From: Candidatus Omnitrophota bacterium
GTDB taxonomy: Bacteria; Omnitrophota; Gorgyraeia; 2-01-FULL-45-10
DNA: 64,000 nucleotides
Assembly (NCBI GenBank): GCA_041650805.1
Contig: JBAZKM010000011.1
Span: 1-64,000 of the forward strand
Direction: 5' to 3'
Shown: positions 8,206-16,200 of the stretch, piece after piece
Layout of the letters: the number at the start of each line of letters is the position of its first letter
Numbering within the stretch: the first letter of the stretch is position 1
Program-made: the position numbers and the translations under genes
Notes under the pieces: generated by a model
Database searches by the model: none
Told to the model about the DNA's origin: nothing
The model's input: the letters and a program-made list of their open reading frames with translations, nothing else

Positions 8206-10387
8206 AACAGGGTATAGGGTATCGGGTATAGGGTATAGTCCGAAGTTCATAGCTCTCGGCTTTGGGCTTTGGGCTCTGTGCTCTGTGCTTCCTGCCAAGG
8301 CCTCCGCGGAAGAACCTCCGTCAAAAGAACCCATCGTCGTCAACGGCGACACCGTCGAATACCTGCACGAGAAGAAAGAGGTCACCGGTTCCGGCAACGT
8401 ATCCATAACCTATAAAGACGTATTGCTCACCTGCGACAAGATAACGGTCCACCTTGATACAAAAGACGCCATAGCGGAAGGGAACGTAAAGATAACCCAG
8501 AAAGAGTCCTACTTCACCGGCGAAAAGATATTGTACAACTTTGACAAGAGGACGGGGGATATCGTGAACGGTTATATCAATTCGAAACCGTTCTACGGCA
8601 AGGCCGACGAGATAGCAAAGGTAAGCGAAAAAGAGATAAAGCTGGACCGCGGTTATGTGACTACCTGTGAGCTCGAGAAACCGCATTACCGCGTACAGGC
8701 AAGGCAGGTGAAGATATACCTGGAAGACAGGGTCGTCGCCAAACATATACTCTTCTTCGTAGGCAACGTGCCCATAATGTACTTCCCGTATTATGTGCAG
8801 CCGCTCAAGGAGCAGACCGCCCACGCCACGATACAGGTAGGGAAGGAGAGCGAGTGGGGCTACTACGTCCTCACGTCATACAGGTACTATTTCAGCGAGA
8901 TATGCAACGGGAAGTTCCTGGTCGACTACAGGACCAAAAAGGGGCTGGCGGAGGGTGTAGATAATAAATACAGGATCAACGGCCTCGGGGATGGTGTAGT
9001 CAGATTTTACTATACCAACGAGAACGACAGCACCGCTTACGACCGCGAGGGCGACACCCAATCCAAGTACAGGGTCCAGGTCAGGCACAAATGGGACATG
9101 GGCAATGATACCGTTGCCACGCTTGAGCTCAATAAGGTCCGCGACCAGAATTTCGTGAAGGACTACCTCTACAAGGAATATGAGGAAGCAGGCGACCCGG
9201 ACAACTACCTCTCGTTCATAACGACAAAAGATAATTACACCATAAGCCTCCTTTTCCGTAAGAGGATGGATAAGTACTTCGATGTCGTGGAACGCCTGCC
9301 CGAATTCAAGATCGAGATACCGAACAACCGGCTGACGGAAAAATTCCCCATTTACTACAAACAGGAGACGGCGGGCGTCTACCTGAACCATACCTTCCCC
9401 GAGACGGACCTGGAAGACCAGAAGGACGTGAGCACGATACGATTCGACACGTATCACCGGCTCTCATATGCGTCGAAATTGCTGGGGTCGTTGAGCGTTA
9501 CGCCCTATGCGGCCATACGGGAGACGTACTATTCGAAGAACAGGTGGGGCACCACGAATGTGGACCGCACCGTATTCTCGGCCGGCCTGGACAACTCCAT
9601 AAAATTTTACAGGATCTACGATGTGCAGACGTCGTATCTGGGGCTCGATATAAACAAATTGAGGCATATAATAACGCCCACCGCCAATTACTACTTCACA
9701 TACCAGCCGACGGTCTCTCCCGACAACCTTAACCAGTTCGATGAGGTGGACTCGATAGCCGCCAATAACGGCATACAGTTCGCGATAGAGAATAAACTAC
9801 AGACGAAGAGGCCCGAGGGGAAAGATGGGCCGCTCAAATCCGTGGACCTCGCCACGCTCATAGTCAGCACCGACTACGCCTTCCGCCTGGAGAAAGGGAG
9901 CGCAAGCTTCAAGTCGCAGAAGTTCCAGAGCATAGAGTTCCAGCTGGAGTTGTCGCCCTATCCGTGGCTCTATTCGATAGTGAAGATGAGCGTCGACACG
10001 AAGCGCCAGCTCATACAGTCCGAGAGCGTCGACCTTGTTGCGAGGTGGGCTGACAGGTGGTCGCTCGGGCTGGGCCACCGTTTTGAGGATGTCGAGTCGG
10101 GGAGGAGCAATTTTGCCACTCTCGATTTCATCTATAAGATAAACGAAAAGTGGAAGGTCCGCGCCTATGAACGGTTCAATATGCTGGACGGTTCTTTCGA
10201 AGAGCAGGAGTACACAGTATACAGGGACCTCCACTGCTGGGTCGCGGAATTGACCTACAACACAAAGACGTATTCGGACGACCAGACCATCTGGTTCGTG
10301 ATGCGCCTCAAGGCCTTCCCGGAATACCCGATAGGGTTCAAGCGCACTTATTACCGTCCGCAGTTCGGCTCCACAGGGAATATGTAG
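8189..10387 (+). CDS. lptD: LPS-assembly outer-membrane protein LptD
   Basis: A 732-residue protein with a signal peptide (hydrophobic core about 20-34, likely cleavage after AKASA at residue 40), an OstA/LptA-like periplasmic domain (about 45-155) and a long C-terminal region of alternating aromatic beta strands typical of the LptD barrel. It inserts lipopolysaccharide into the outer leaflet. The start is GTG at 8189, eight bases after AAAGGA and inside the transaldolase gene; no other good start precedes the hydrophobic core. Unusually, the signal-peptide region is encoded by two heptamer repeat tracts (8210-8238 and 8252-8290). LptE is not in the window. Confidence 0.88.
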   Translation: MFRRDRTGYRVSGIGYSPKFIALGFGLWALCSVLPAKASAEEPPSKEPIVVNGDTVEYLHEKKEVTGSGNVSITYKDVLLTCDKITVHLDTKDAIAEGNVKITQKESYFTGEKILYNFDKRTGDIVNGYINSKPFYGKADEIAKVSEKEIKLDRGYVTTCELEKPHYRVQARQVKIYLEDRVVAKHILFFVGNVPIMYFPYYVQPLKEQTAHATIQVGKESEWGYYVLTSYRYYFSEICNGKFLVDYRTKKGLAEGVDNKYRINGLGDGVVRFYYTNENDSTAYDREGDTQSKYRVQVRHKWDMGNDTVATLELNKVRDQNFVKDYLYKEYEEAGDPDNYLSFITTKDNYTISLLFRKRMDKYFDVVERLPEFKIEIPNNRLTEKFPIYYKQETAGVYLNHTFPETDLEDQKDVSTIRFDTYHRLSYASKLLGSLSVTPYAAIRETYYSKNRWGTTNVDRTVFSAGLDNSIKFYRIYDVQTSYLGLDINKLRHIITPTANYYFTYQPTVSPDNLNQFDEVDSIAANNGIQFAIENKLQTKRPEGKDGPLKSVDLATLIVSTDYAFRLEKGSASFKSQKFQSIEFQLELSPYPWLYSIVKMSVDTKRQLIQSESVDLVARWADRWSLGLGHRFEDVESGRSNFATLDFIYKINEKWKVRAYERFNMLDGSFEEQEYTVYRDLHCWVAELTYNTKTYSDDQTIWFVMRLKAFPEYPIGFKRTYYRPQFGSTGNM
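8210..8238 (+). repeat. heptamer repeat GGGTATA, in frame in lptD
   Basis: Four tandem units (GGGTATA, GGGTATC, GGGTATA, GGGTATA, then G) begin four bases after the transaldolase stop codon. They are translated as residues 8-17 of LptD, ahead of the hydrophobic core of the signal peptide. Confidence 0.85.
8252..8290 (+). repeat. heptamer repeat GCTTTGG/GCTCTGT, encoding the LptD signal core
   Basis: Units GCTCTCG, GCTTTGG, GCTTTGG, GCTCTGT, GCTCTGT, GCTT have a strict 7-nt period. In the LptD frame they encode ALGFGLWALCSVL (residues 22-34), the hydrophobic core of the signal peptide. The reverse complement of the tract at 14603-14630 contains a related GGGCTTTGGGC. Confidence 0.8.
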
Positions 10388-10405
10388 CCCTCTTCGATTT
10401 TTATA

Positions 10406-10435
10406 TTGTAATTTTTCATACCCCCATGATATAAT
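10406..10435 (+). promoter_or_regulatory. candidate extended -10 promoter of the glycan operon
   Basis: TTGTAA (10406-10411) and a perfect TATAAT (10430-10435) are 18 bases apart, and a TGn triplet (10427-10429) sits directly before the -10 box. It lies in the 98-base AT-rich gap between lptD and ugd, the first sizeable gap before the sugar genes. The implied leader is about 45 bases. Confidence 0.6.
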
Positions 10436-10485
10436 TTTAACCTAATTATATACTATAACCATATATAGATAGGGGAAGAGACGCG

Positions 10486-11781
10486 ATGAATATCTGCATA
10501 ATCGGCTCAGGGTATGTAGGACTGGTGACGGGCGCCTGCCTCGCCGACCTCGGCAACACCGTGATATGCGTAGATAAGGACGAAGCGAAGATAAAGAGGC
10601 TTAAGTCGGGCAAGATGCCTATTTATGAGCCCGGCCTGGAAGAGCTTGTCATGCGCAACAGGAAAGAGAAGCGCCTCTCTTTCGGGACGAGCATAAGGGA
10701 AGGCGTGAAGAAGTCCGAAGTGATATTCATCGCGGTCGGCACGCCCTCCAAGAACAGCGGCGAAGCCGACCTCGCCTTCGTGGAGGGCGTCTCTAAAGAG
10801 ATCGCCCTATCCATGCCCTCCTACCGGCTCATAGTCGAAAAGTCGACCGTCCCGGTCAATACCGGGGAGTGGGTAGAGCACACCATCGGCGTATTCAACA
10901 AACGCAAGGTCAAGTTCGACGTGGCCTCCAACCCGGAGTTCCTGCGCGAGGGTTCCGCGCTGGATGATTTTATGCACCCGGACAGGGTCGTGATAGGGGT
11001 CAAGTCGAAGAGGGCGCGCGACATCCTGACAGAACTGTATAAACCCCTGTCCGTGCCGCTGGTCATCACGGACATAAGATCGGCAGAGCTCATCAAACAC
11101 GCTTCCAATTCATTCCTCGCCGCAAAGATATCCTTTATCAACGCGGTGGCCGATATATGCGACCTCGTGGGGGCGGATATCTCGGAAGTCGCCAGGGGCA
11201 TGGGTCTCGACAGGAGGATAGGTAAGGATTTTCTCAATGCAGGCATAGGGTTCGGCGGTTCGTGCTTTCCGAAAGACCTCTCCGCGTTCCTCAGGATAAC
11301 GGAGAAGCTGGGGTATGATTTCGGGATGCTGAGAGAGGCCCAGAAGGTGAACGAAGACCAGAAGACGTTCCTTATGAAAAAGATCGAAGGGCTCTTATGG
11401 AACGTATCCGAGAAGACGATAGGCGTCCTGGGGCTCTCGTTCAAACCCAATACCGATGATATACGGTACTCGCCGGCGCTGGGCATGATCTCGATCTTCC
11501 TGAAAGAGGGCGCCAGGGTAAAGGTCTATGACCCGAAGGCGATGGAGAAGGCTAAAAAGGTCCTGAAGAAGACGGTGAAGTTCTGCAAAAACCCGTATGA
11601 AGTCGCCCGGGGCAGTGATTGCCTGCTGATAGCCACCGAGTGGAACGAGTTCAAAGAGCTCGATTTCAAAAAGGTCAGGGGATTGATGCGGCAACCGGTC
11701 ATAGTCGACGGCAGGAATATTTACGATCCCGTCGAGATAAAGAAGCTGGGTTTCAGATATACGGGAGTGGGGAGGAGCTGA
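10486..11781 (+). CDS. ugd: UDP-glucose 6-dehydrogenase
   Basis: A 431-residue NAD-dependent four-electron dehydrogenase making UDP-glucuronate. It has the N-terminal NAD motif GSGYVGLVTG (7-16), the catalytic lysine K204 in AELIKHASN, the catalytic cysteine C260 in GFGGSCFPKD and a C-terminal UDP-binding domain. Length and motifs match Ugd/TuaD. An AGGGGAAG site is seven bases before the ATG. The product would feed the UDP-xylose synthase at 18558 and any glucuronate in the polymer. It is the first gene after the promoter at 10406. Confidence 0.92.
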   Translation: MNICIIGSGYVGLVTGACLADLGNTVICVDKDEAKIKRLKSGKMPIYEPGLEELVMRNRKEKRLSFGTSIREGVKKSEVIFIAVGTPSKNSGEADLAFVEGVSKEIALSMPSYRLIVEKSTVPVNTGEWVEHTIGVFNKRKVKFDVASNPEFLREGSALDDFMHPDRVVIGVKSKRARDILTELYKPLSVPLVITDIRSAELIKHASNSFLAAKISFINAVADICDLVGADISEVARGMGLDRRIGKDFLNAGIGFGGSCFPKDLSAFLRITEKLGYDFGMLREAQKVNEDQKTFLMKKIEGLLWNVSEKTIGVLGLSFKPNTDDIRYSPALGMISIFLKEGARVKVYDPKAMEKAKKVLKKTVKFCKNPYEVARGSDCLLIATEWNEFKELDFKKVRGLMRQPVIVDGRNIYDPVEIKKLGFRYTGVGRS

Positions 11782-11784
11782 AGA

Positions 11785-12237
11785 ATGGTCATGATCGACG
11801 GAGTGAAAGTGAAGAAGCTGAAACTGATACCCGATGAGCGCGGGCGGCTCATGGAGATGCTGCGCAGCGACGAAGATATCTTCAAAAAATTCGGCCAGGT
11901 CTACATGACCACCGCCAAGCCCGGCGTCGTCAAGGCGTGGCATTACCACAAGAGACAGACGGATAACTTCGTCTGCGTCCACGGGAAGATAAGGCTGGCC
12001 CTCTACGACTCCCGCAAGAAGTCCCCGACGTACGGCCAGGTGAACGAGTTCACCCTGTGCCTCGAAGACCCGATACTCGTGCAGATACCGGAGATGGTCT
12101 ACCATGGTTTCAAGGGAGTGAGCGATTGCGAATCGATAGTGATAAATACCCCTACCAGGCCTTATGATCACAAGAAGCCGGACGAATACAGGATAGACGC
12201 TTACGAGAACGATATACCGTACGATTGGAGAAGATGA
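11785..12237 (+). CDS. RmlC-like cupin epimerase
   Basis: A 150-residue cupin of the dTDP-4-dehydrorhamnose 3,5-epimerase family. The core GVVKAWHYHKRQTDNF (48-62) places H53 and H55 in the active site, followed by RLALYDSRKKSPTYG and an IPEMVYHGF segment (101-109), all matching RmlC landmarks. It is shorter than classical RmlC (about 180 residues), so it may act on a related 4-keto sugar. GGAGGAG precedes the ATG at 11785; a second ATG at 11791 is less well spaced. RmlA-, RmlB- and RmlD-type genes follow, so rhamnose-type synthesis is the natural reading. Confidence 0.78.
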   Translation: MVMIDGVKVKKLKLIPDERGRLMEMLRSDEDIFKKFGQVYMTTAKPGVVKAWHYHKRQTDNFVCVHGKIRLALYDSRKKSPTYGQVNEFTLCLEDPILVQIPEMVYHGFKGVSDCESIVINTPTRPYDHKKPDEYRIDAYENDIPYDWRR

Positions 12238-12239
12238 CC

Positions 12240-12998
12240 ATGAAGATAAAAGGCGTGATTTTGGCGGGCGGCCTGGGGAAGCGGCTCTTCCCGCTCACGA
12301 AGATAACGAATAAGCACCTCCTGCCGGTATACTGCAAGCCGATGATCTATTATCCGATACAGACGCTGGTCGATGCCGGCATAACGGAGATATTGATCGT
12401 GACGGGCGGTATGCACGCCGGAGAGTTCCTGCGGTTATTGGGTAACGGCGCGGAATTCGGCCTCAAGCATATAAACTACACCTACCAGGAAGGCGAGGGG
12501 GGTATAGCCGAGGCACTCGCGCTCGCCAAACACTTTGCCGACAACGACAGGATAGTCGTCATACTGGGGGATAATATAATAGAGAAAGATATACGGAAGC
12601 CCGTGGAAGAGTTCAAAAGGCAACCCGCCGGCGCAAGGATACTCATAAAGAAGGTGGAGGACCCGGACAGGTTCGGCGTCGTAGAATTCGACGGGAAGAG
12701 GATCGTCTCCATAGAGGAGAAGCCCAGGAAGCCGAAGTCCAACTACGCCGTTACGGGCATATACATGTACGATAACCGTGTCTTCGACATCATACGGACG
12801 CTGAAGCCGTCGCGGCGCGGAGAGATGGAGATCACGGACGTCAATAACGCATACCTGAAAAAGGGAGAGTTGTCCTACAGTGTATTGAACGGCTGGTGGA
12901 CCGATTCCGGGACGTTCGATTCGCTCCTTAGGGCGAATAACTTAGTAGCGAAGAAAGCCGGGAGTTCGGAGTTTGGAGTTGGGAGGAAAAGAAAATAA
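12240..12998 (+). CDS. rmlA: RmlA-like sugar-1-phosphate nucleotidylyltransferase
   Basis: A 252-residue short-form glucose-1-phosphate thymidylyltransferase: GVILAGGLGKRLFPLT near the N-terminus, PVYCKPMIYYPIQTL, GDNII and a VEEKP-like IEEKPRKP. It would activate glucose 1-phosphate with dTTP. The start is placed at ATG 12240 (GGAG nine bases upstream); ATG 12234 overlaps the previous stop and is possible. The last dozen residues are encoded by a heptamer repeat (12961-12986) that appears to have displaced the original C-terminus and stop. Confidence 0.85.
   Translation: MKIKGVILAGGLGKRLFPLTKITNKHLLPVYCKPMIYYPIQTLVDAGITEILIVTGGMHAGEFLRLLGNGAEFGLKHINYTYQEGEGGIAEALALAKHFADNDRIVVILGDNIIEKDIRKPVEEFKRQPAGARILIKKVEDPDRFGVVEFDGKRIVSIEEKPRKPKSNYAVTGIYMYDNRVFDIIRTLKPSRRGEMEITDVNNAYLKKGELSYSVLNGWWTDSGTFDSLLRANNLVAKKAGSSEFGVGRKRK
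12961..12986 (+). repeat. heptamer repeat GGAGTTN at the end of the RmlA-like gene
   Basis: Units GGAGTTC, GGAGTTT, GGAGTTG, GGAGG are translated in frame as residues 241-249 of the 252-residue protein, giving a low-complexity tail (SSEFGVGRKRK). It lies between conserved coding sequence and the next start. Confidence 0.8.
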
Positions 12999-13004
12999 TA
13001 TAAT

Positions 13005-13985
13005 ATGAAAAAAATACTCGTAACAGGCGGGGCCGGGTTCATCGGCTCGAATTTCATCAGACATATACTTAAGACGTATGACGATTATTCCGTGGTCAAT
13101 CTCGACAAGCTGACCTATTGCGGCAACCTGGAGAACCTGAAGGATGTCGAGAAGGACAAGCGGTATAAGTTCGTCAGGGGCGATATCGCCGACAGGAAAG
13201 TCGTGGAGTCCCTGGTGAAGGGATGCGATGTGATAATAAACTTTGCCGCCGAGACCCACGTCGACCGTTCCATAAAAAAATCCGACGACTTCATAAGGAC
13301 GAACGTCTTCGGTACGCACACGCTCCTTGAGGCGGCCAGGGGTTCCGGCATAGACCTCTTCGTGCAGATATCTACCGACGAGGTGTACGGCAGCATCCAG
13401 GAGGGTTCTTTCAAAGAGACGGACGGCCTGAACCCGAACAGCCCGTATTCCGCCACTAAGGCCGCGGGCGACCTCCTGGCCAGGTCGTATTTCGTTACGC
13501 ACAAGCTGCCGGTCATAGTGACGCGCAGCTCGAACAATTTCGGCCCTTTCCAATACCCGGAAAAGGTCATACCGCTCTTCATCACCAACGCCCTCGAGGA
13601 TAAGAAGCTTCCGCTCTACGCGGACGGTATGAATATGAGGGACTGGCTTTTCGTGGAAGACAACTGCACGGCGATAGATAAGGTCATGCACAAAGGGAAG
13701 CCGGGCGGGATCTACAATATAGGCGTCGGAGGCGAGACCACCAACCTGGAGCTTACCCACGCGATATTGGATATACTCGGCAAAGGCAGGGACCTCATAC
13801 AGTTCGTAAAGGACAGGCCCGGCCACGACAAGCGTTATGCGCTCGATATAAGCAGGATAAGCGAGCTCGGCTGGAAACCGGAACACGATTTCAGGTCGGC
13901 GCTTGAGCTTACCGTAGAGTGGTACAGGAATAACGAGAAGTGGTGGAAGCGATTGCTCAAATGCCGCCAAGACATAAAATACTGA
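13005..13985 (+). CDS. rmlB: dTDP-glucose 4,6-dehydratase
   Basis: A 326-residue extended SDR: NAD motif GGAGFIGS (8-15), the dehydratase TDE triad (124-126) and YxxxK (Y148, K152). The sequence ISTDEVYGSI and the following SPYSATKAA are diagnostic of RmlB. It converts dTDP-glucose to dTDP-4-keto-6-deoxyglucose, the branch point for rhamnose and many deoxy and amino sugars. The spacing to a good Shine-Dalgarno is poor: GGGAGG, part of the upstream repeat, is 18 bases away. The 3' end overlaps rmlD by 25 bases. Confidence 0.93.
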   Translation: MKKILVTGGAGFIGSNFIRHILKTYDDYSVVNLDKLTYCGNLENLKDVEKDKRYKFVRGDIADRKVVESLVKGCDVIINFAAETHVDRSIKKSDDFIRTNVFGTHTLLEAARGSGIDLFVQISTDEVYGSIQEGSFKETDGLNPNSPYSATKAAGDLLARSYFVTHKLPVIVTRSSNNFGPFQYPEKVIPLFITNALEDKKLPLYADGMNMRDWLFVEDNCTAIDKVMHKGKPGGIYNIGVGGETTNLELTHAILDILGKGRDLIQFVKDRPGHDKRYALDISRISELGWKPEHDFRSALELTVEWYRNNEKWWKRLLKCRQDIKY

Positions 13986-14887
13986 TAACCGGATCGAGCG
14001 GCATGCTCGGGATCGATCTTTCGCAGGAACTGCACGGCGACTATACGGTAATAGGTGCGGATGTGGTCCACGGTCCACGGTCCATGGTCCATGGTTTTGA
14101 AAGTTGCGATGTAACGGATAAGAAGAGGGTCGCGGAGGTGGTGGAGGGCGCCAATCCCGATGTCGTCATCCACGCTGCCGCATTCACGGATGTGGACGGG
14201 TGCGAATCAAATGAGGCGAAGGCCCGCGCGATAAACGTCGAAGGCGCGGGGAACGTCGCCGCTGCATGCAGAGATGCCGGCGCGGCCATCATATACATCA
14301 GCACCGATTTCGTATTTGACGGCGCGAAGAAGACGCCTTACCTTGAGACGGACAGGACGCGCCCGTTGAGCATATACGGGAAGTCGAAACTCGAGGGCGA
14401 GGAAGCGATAAAGGGCATGACAGGGAGGCACTATATACTTCGCACGAGCTGGCTTTACGGAAGATACGGAAAGAACTTCGTCGATACCATAATAAATAAG
14501 GCGCGGACGGAGAAGGTCTTGAAGGTGGTGGACGACCAGGTCGGCTCCCCGACGTATACGAAGGACCTGGCTAAAGCGATTCATGCGTTGCTGGACAAGC
14601 TCAGCCCAAAGCCCACGGCCCATAGCCCAGAACGCTATGGAATTTATCATATTTCCAACTCGGGAACCGTCTCATGGTACGAATACGCGAAGACGATACT
14701 GGAAATGGCCGGGTCTGGGACGAAAGTCATCCCGATATCGTCTAAAGAGCTGGCCCGGCCGGCCAACAGGCCTGCCATGTCGGTGCTGGACAATGAAAAA
14801 TTCACCGGGTATACCGGATATATCATGCGCAGCTGGAAAAGCGCTTTGAGAGAGTATCTGTCAGAAACGCCAAGAAAAGGGGAATGA
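13961..14887 (+). CDS. rmlD: dTDP-4-dehydrorhamnose reductase with repeat-encoded insertions
   Basis: A 308-residue SDR with ILITGSSGMLG at the N-terminus, TDVDGCE, STDFVFDG, the active-site Y and K in SIYGKSKLEGE and RTSWLYG, all typical of RmlD. It reduces dTDP-4-keto-L-rhamnose. The start is ATG 13961 (GGAAG upstream) rather than the earlier GTG. Two in-frame segments are unlike the family: residues 35-45, between the second strand and the DVTD motif, and residues 215-224, before the conserved YGIYHISN. Both coincide with heptamer repeats (14065-14094, 14603-14630). They fall at predicted surface loops, so the enzyme may stay active. Confidence 0.88.
   Translation: MPPRHKILITGSSGMLGIDLSQELHGDYTVIGADVVHGPRSMVHGFESCDVTDKKRVAEVVEGANPDVVIHAAAFTDVDGCESNEAKARAINVEGAGNVAAACRDAGAAIIYISTDFVFDGAKKTPYLETDRTRPLSIYGKSKLEGEEAIKGMTGRHYILRTSWLYGRYGKNFVDTIINKARTEKVLKVVDDQVGSPTYTKDLAKAIHALLDKLSPKPTAHSPERYGIYHISNSGTVSWYEYAKTILEMAGSGTKVIPISSKELARPANRPAMSVLDNEKFTGYTGYIMRSWKSALREYLSETPRKGE
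14065..14094 (+). repeat. heptamer repeat GGTCCAY inside rmlD
   Basis: Units GGTCCAC, GGTCCAC, GGTCCAT, GGTCCAT, GG. Encodes residues 35-45 of RmlD in frame. Because each unit contains CCA and TGG, the tract is also partly self-complementary. Confidence 0.88.
14603..14630 (+). repeat. heptamer repeat AGCCCAN inside rmlD
   Basis: Four exact-length units: AGCCCAA, AGCCCAC, GGCCCAT, AGCCCAG. Encodes residues 215-224 (SPKPTAHSPE) of RmlD in frame, a proline-rich loop not expected in the family. Confidence 0.85.
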
Positions 14888-14888
14888 T

Positions 14889-16193
14889 ATGCTGAGGGAA
14901 CTTGAGAAGAAGATATTGAGCAAGAAGGCGAAGATAGGCATCATCGGTCTCGGCTATGTCGGCTTACCGCTGGCCGTCAGTTTCGCCAAAAAGGGGTTCA
15001 ACGTGTGCGGTATGGACATAGATGCCAAGAAGGTAAAGAAATTGAACAACGGCGAATCGTACATACTCGATGTTTCCAGCTCGGACCTTGCAGAGGCGAG
15101 GAGAAAGAAGAACCTGCGCGGCACATCCGACTTCAGCGCGATAAAGGGTCTCGACGCCATCATCATATGCGTCCCGACGCCGCTCAATAAGTCGAAGGAG
15201 CCGGACGTCTCTTATATCGTATCCGCCGTAGGGAGCATAAAGAAGCATATGAAACGGGGACAGCTCATGGTGCTGGAGTCGACCACCTACCCGGGTACGA
15301 CCGAAGAGGTGATGCTGCCGATACTGGAATCGGACGGCCTTAAAGAGGGGGAGGATTTCTATCTGGCCTTCTCGCCTGAAAGGGTCGACCCGGGGAATAA
15401 GAGATACCACACGGAGAATACGCCGAAGATAATAGGTGGTATATCGGAAAAGTCGACGATGATAGCCAAATTGCTGTACGAGCAGGCCATAGAGACGATA
15501 GTGCCCGTCTCGTCGAGCAAGGTCGCGGAGATGGTAAAACTACTTGAGAACACTTTCAGGATAGTGAATATCGGTCTCGTGAACGAGATAATGCTCATGT
15601 GCGATAAGCTGGGCATCGACGTCTGGGAAGTCATAGATGCCGCGAAGACGAAACCCTATGGCTTCATGCCTTTCTACCCCGGGCCCGGTGTCGGAGGCCA
15701 TTGTATACCGGTCGATCCCATATATCTTTCATGGAAGGCCCGCGGACACGGTTTTGAGGCGCGCTTCATAGACCTGGCATCATACGTCAATTCGCAGATG
15801 CCTCATTATGTGGTCGATAAGGTCGTTGAAGGGCTTAATGACCACGGTAAGCCGCTGAGGTGTTCCAAGGTCCTGATCCTGGGCGTCGCATACAAAAAGG
15901 ACGTAAAGGACCTGCGGGAATCGCCCGCCCTAGAGATAATAAATCTGCTCGTAAAGAAGGGGGCGCTGGTCTCTTATTACGACCCGTATCTGCCCTATCT
16001 CAAAATAGACGATATAAACCTGAAGGGCCTGCCGTTCAACGAGAGCTCGTTCAGGGATTCCGACTGTGTCGTGATAACCACAGACCACACGGATGTCGAT
16101 TATAATTTCGTATTGAAGCATTCAAAACTGGTCCTGGACACGCGCAATGTCCTGAAGGGCGCAAAGAAGAGGGATAAGATAATAAAATTATAG
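14889..16193 (+). CDS. nucleotide-sugar dehydrogenase, WbpA/WecC-like
   Basis: A 434-residue UDP-sugar 6-dehydrogenase distinct from the Ugd at 10486. NAD motif GLGYVGLPLAV (20-30), catalytic K217 in VAEMVKLLEN, catalytic C272 in GPGVGGHCIPVDP. The HCIPVDPIYL form and FSPERVDPGN are those of UDP-GlcNAc or UDP-ManNAc dehydrogenases. The likely product is UDP-GlcNAc uronate, the precursor of 2,3-diacetamido uronic acids; WbpB-, WbpE- and WbpD-like genes lie at 60823, 56542 and 60341. Exact substrate is inferred. It starts two bases after rmlD ends. Confidence 0.85.
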   Translation: MLRELEKKILSKKAKIGIIGLGYVGLPLAVSFAKKGFNVCGMDIDAKKVKKLNNGESYILDVSSSDLAEARRKKNLRGTSDFSAIKGLDAIIICVPTPLNKSKEPDVSYIVSAVGSIKKHMKRGQLMVLESTTYPGTTEEVMLPILESDGLKEGEDFYLAFSPERVDPGNKRYHTENTPKIIGGISEKSTMIAKLLYEQAIETIVPVSSSKVAEMVKLLENTFRIVNIGLVNEIMLMCDKLGIDVWEVIDAAKTKPYGFMPFYPGPGVGGHCIPVDPIYLSWKARGHGFEARFIDLASYVNSQMPHYVVDKVVEGLNDHGKPLRCSKVLILGVAYKKDVKDLRESPALEIINLLVKKGALVSYYDPYLPYLKIDDINLKGLPFNESSFRDSDCVVITTDHTDVDYNFVLKHSKLVLDTRNVLKGAKKRDKIIKL

Positions 16194-16200
16194 GAGAATC

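Noticed and set aside
12999..13004. TATAAT directly before the rmlB start codon as a promoter
   Set aside because: It touches the ATG, so transcription would start inside the gene; no -35 box fits.
12942..14078. Long open frame on the minus strand opposite rmlB (similarly 33320-34525, opposite the dehydrogenase-like gene)
   Set aside because: They lie fully opposite clear plus-strand genes, show no recognisable domain and have an amino-acid make-up (rich in V, Y, H, R) expected from reading a biased codon usage backwards.
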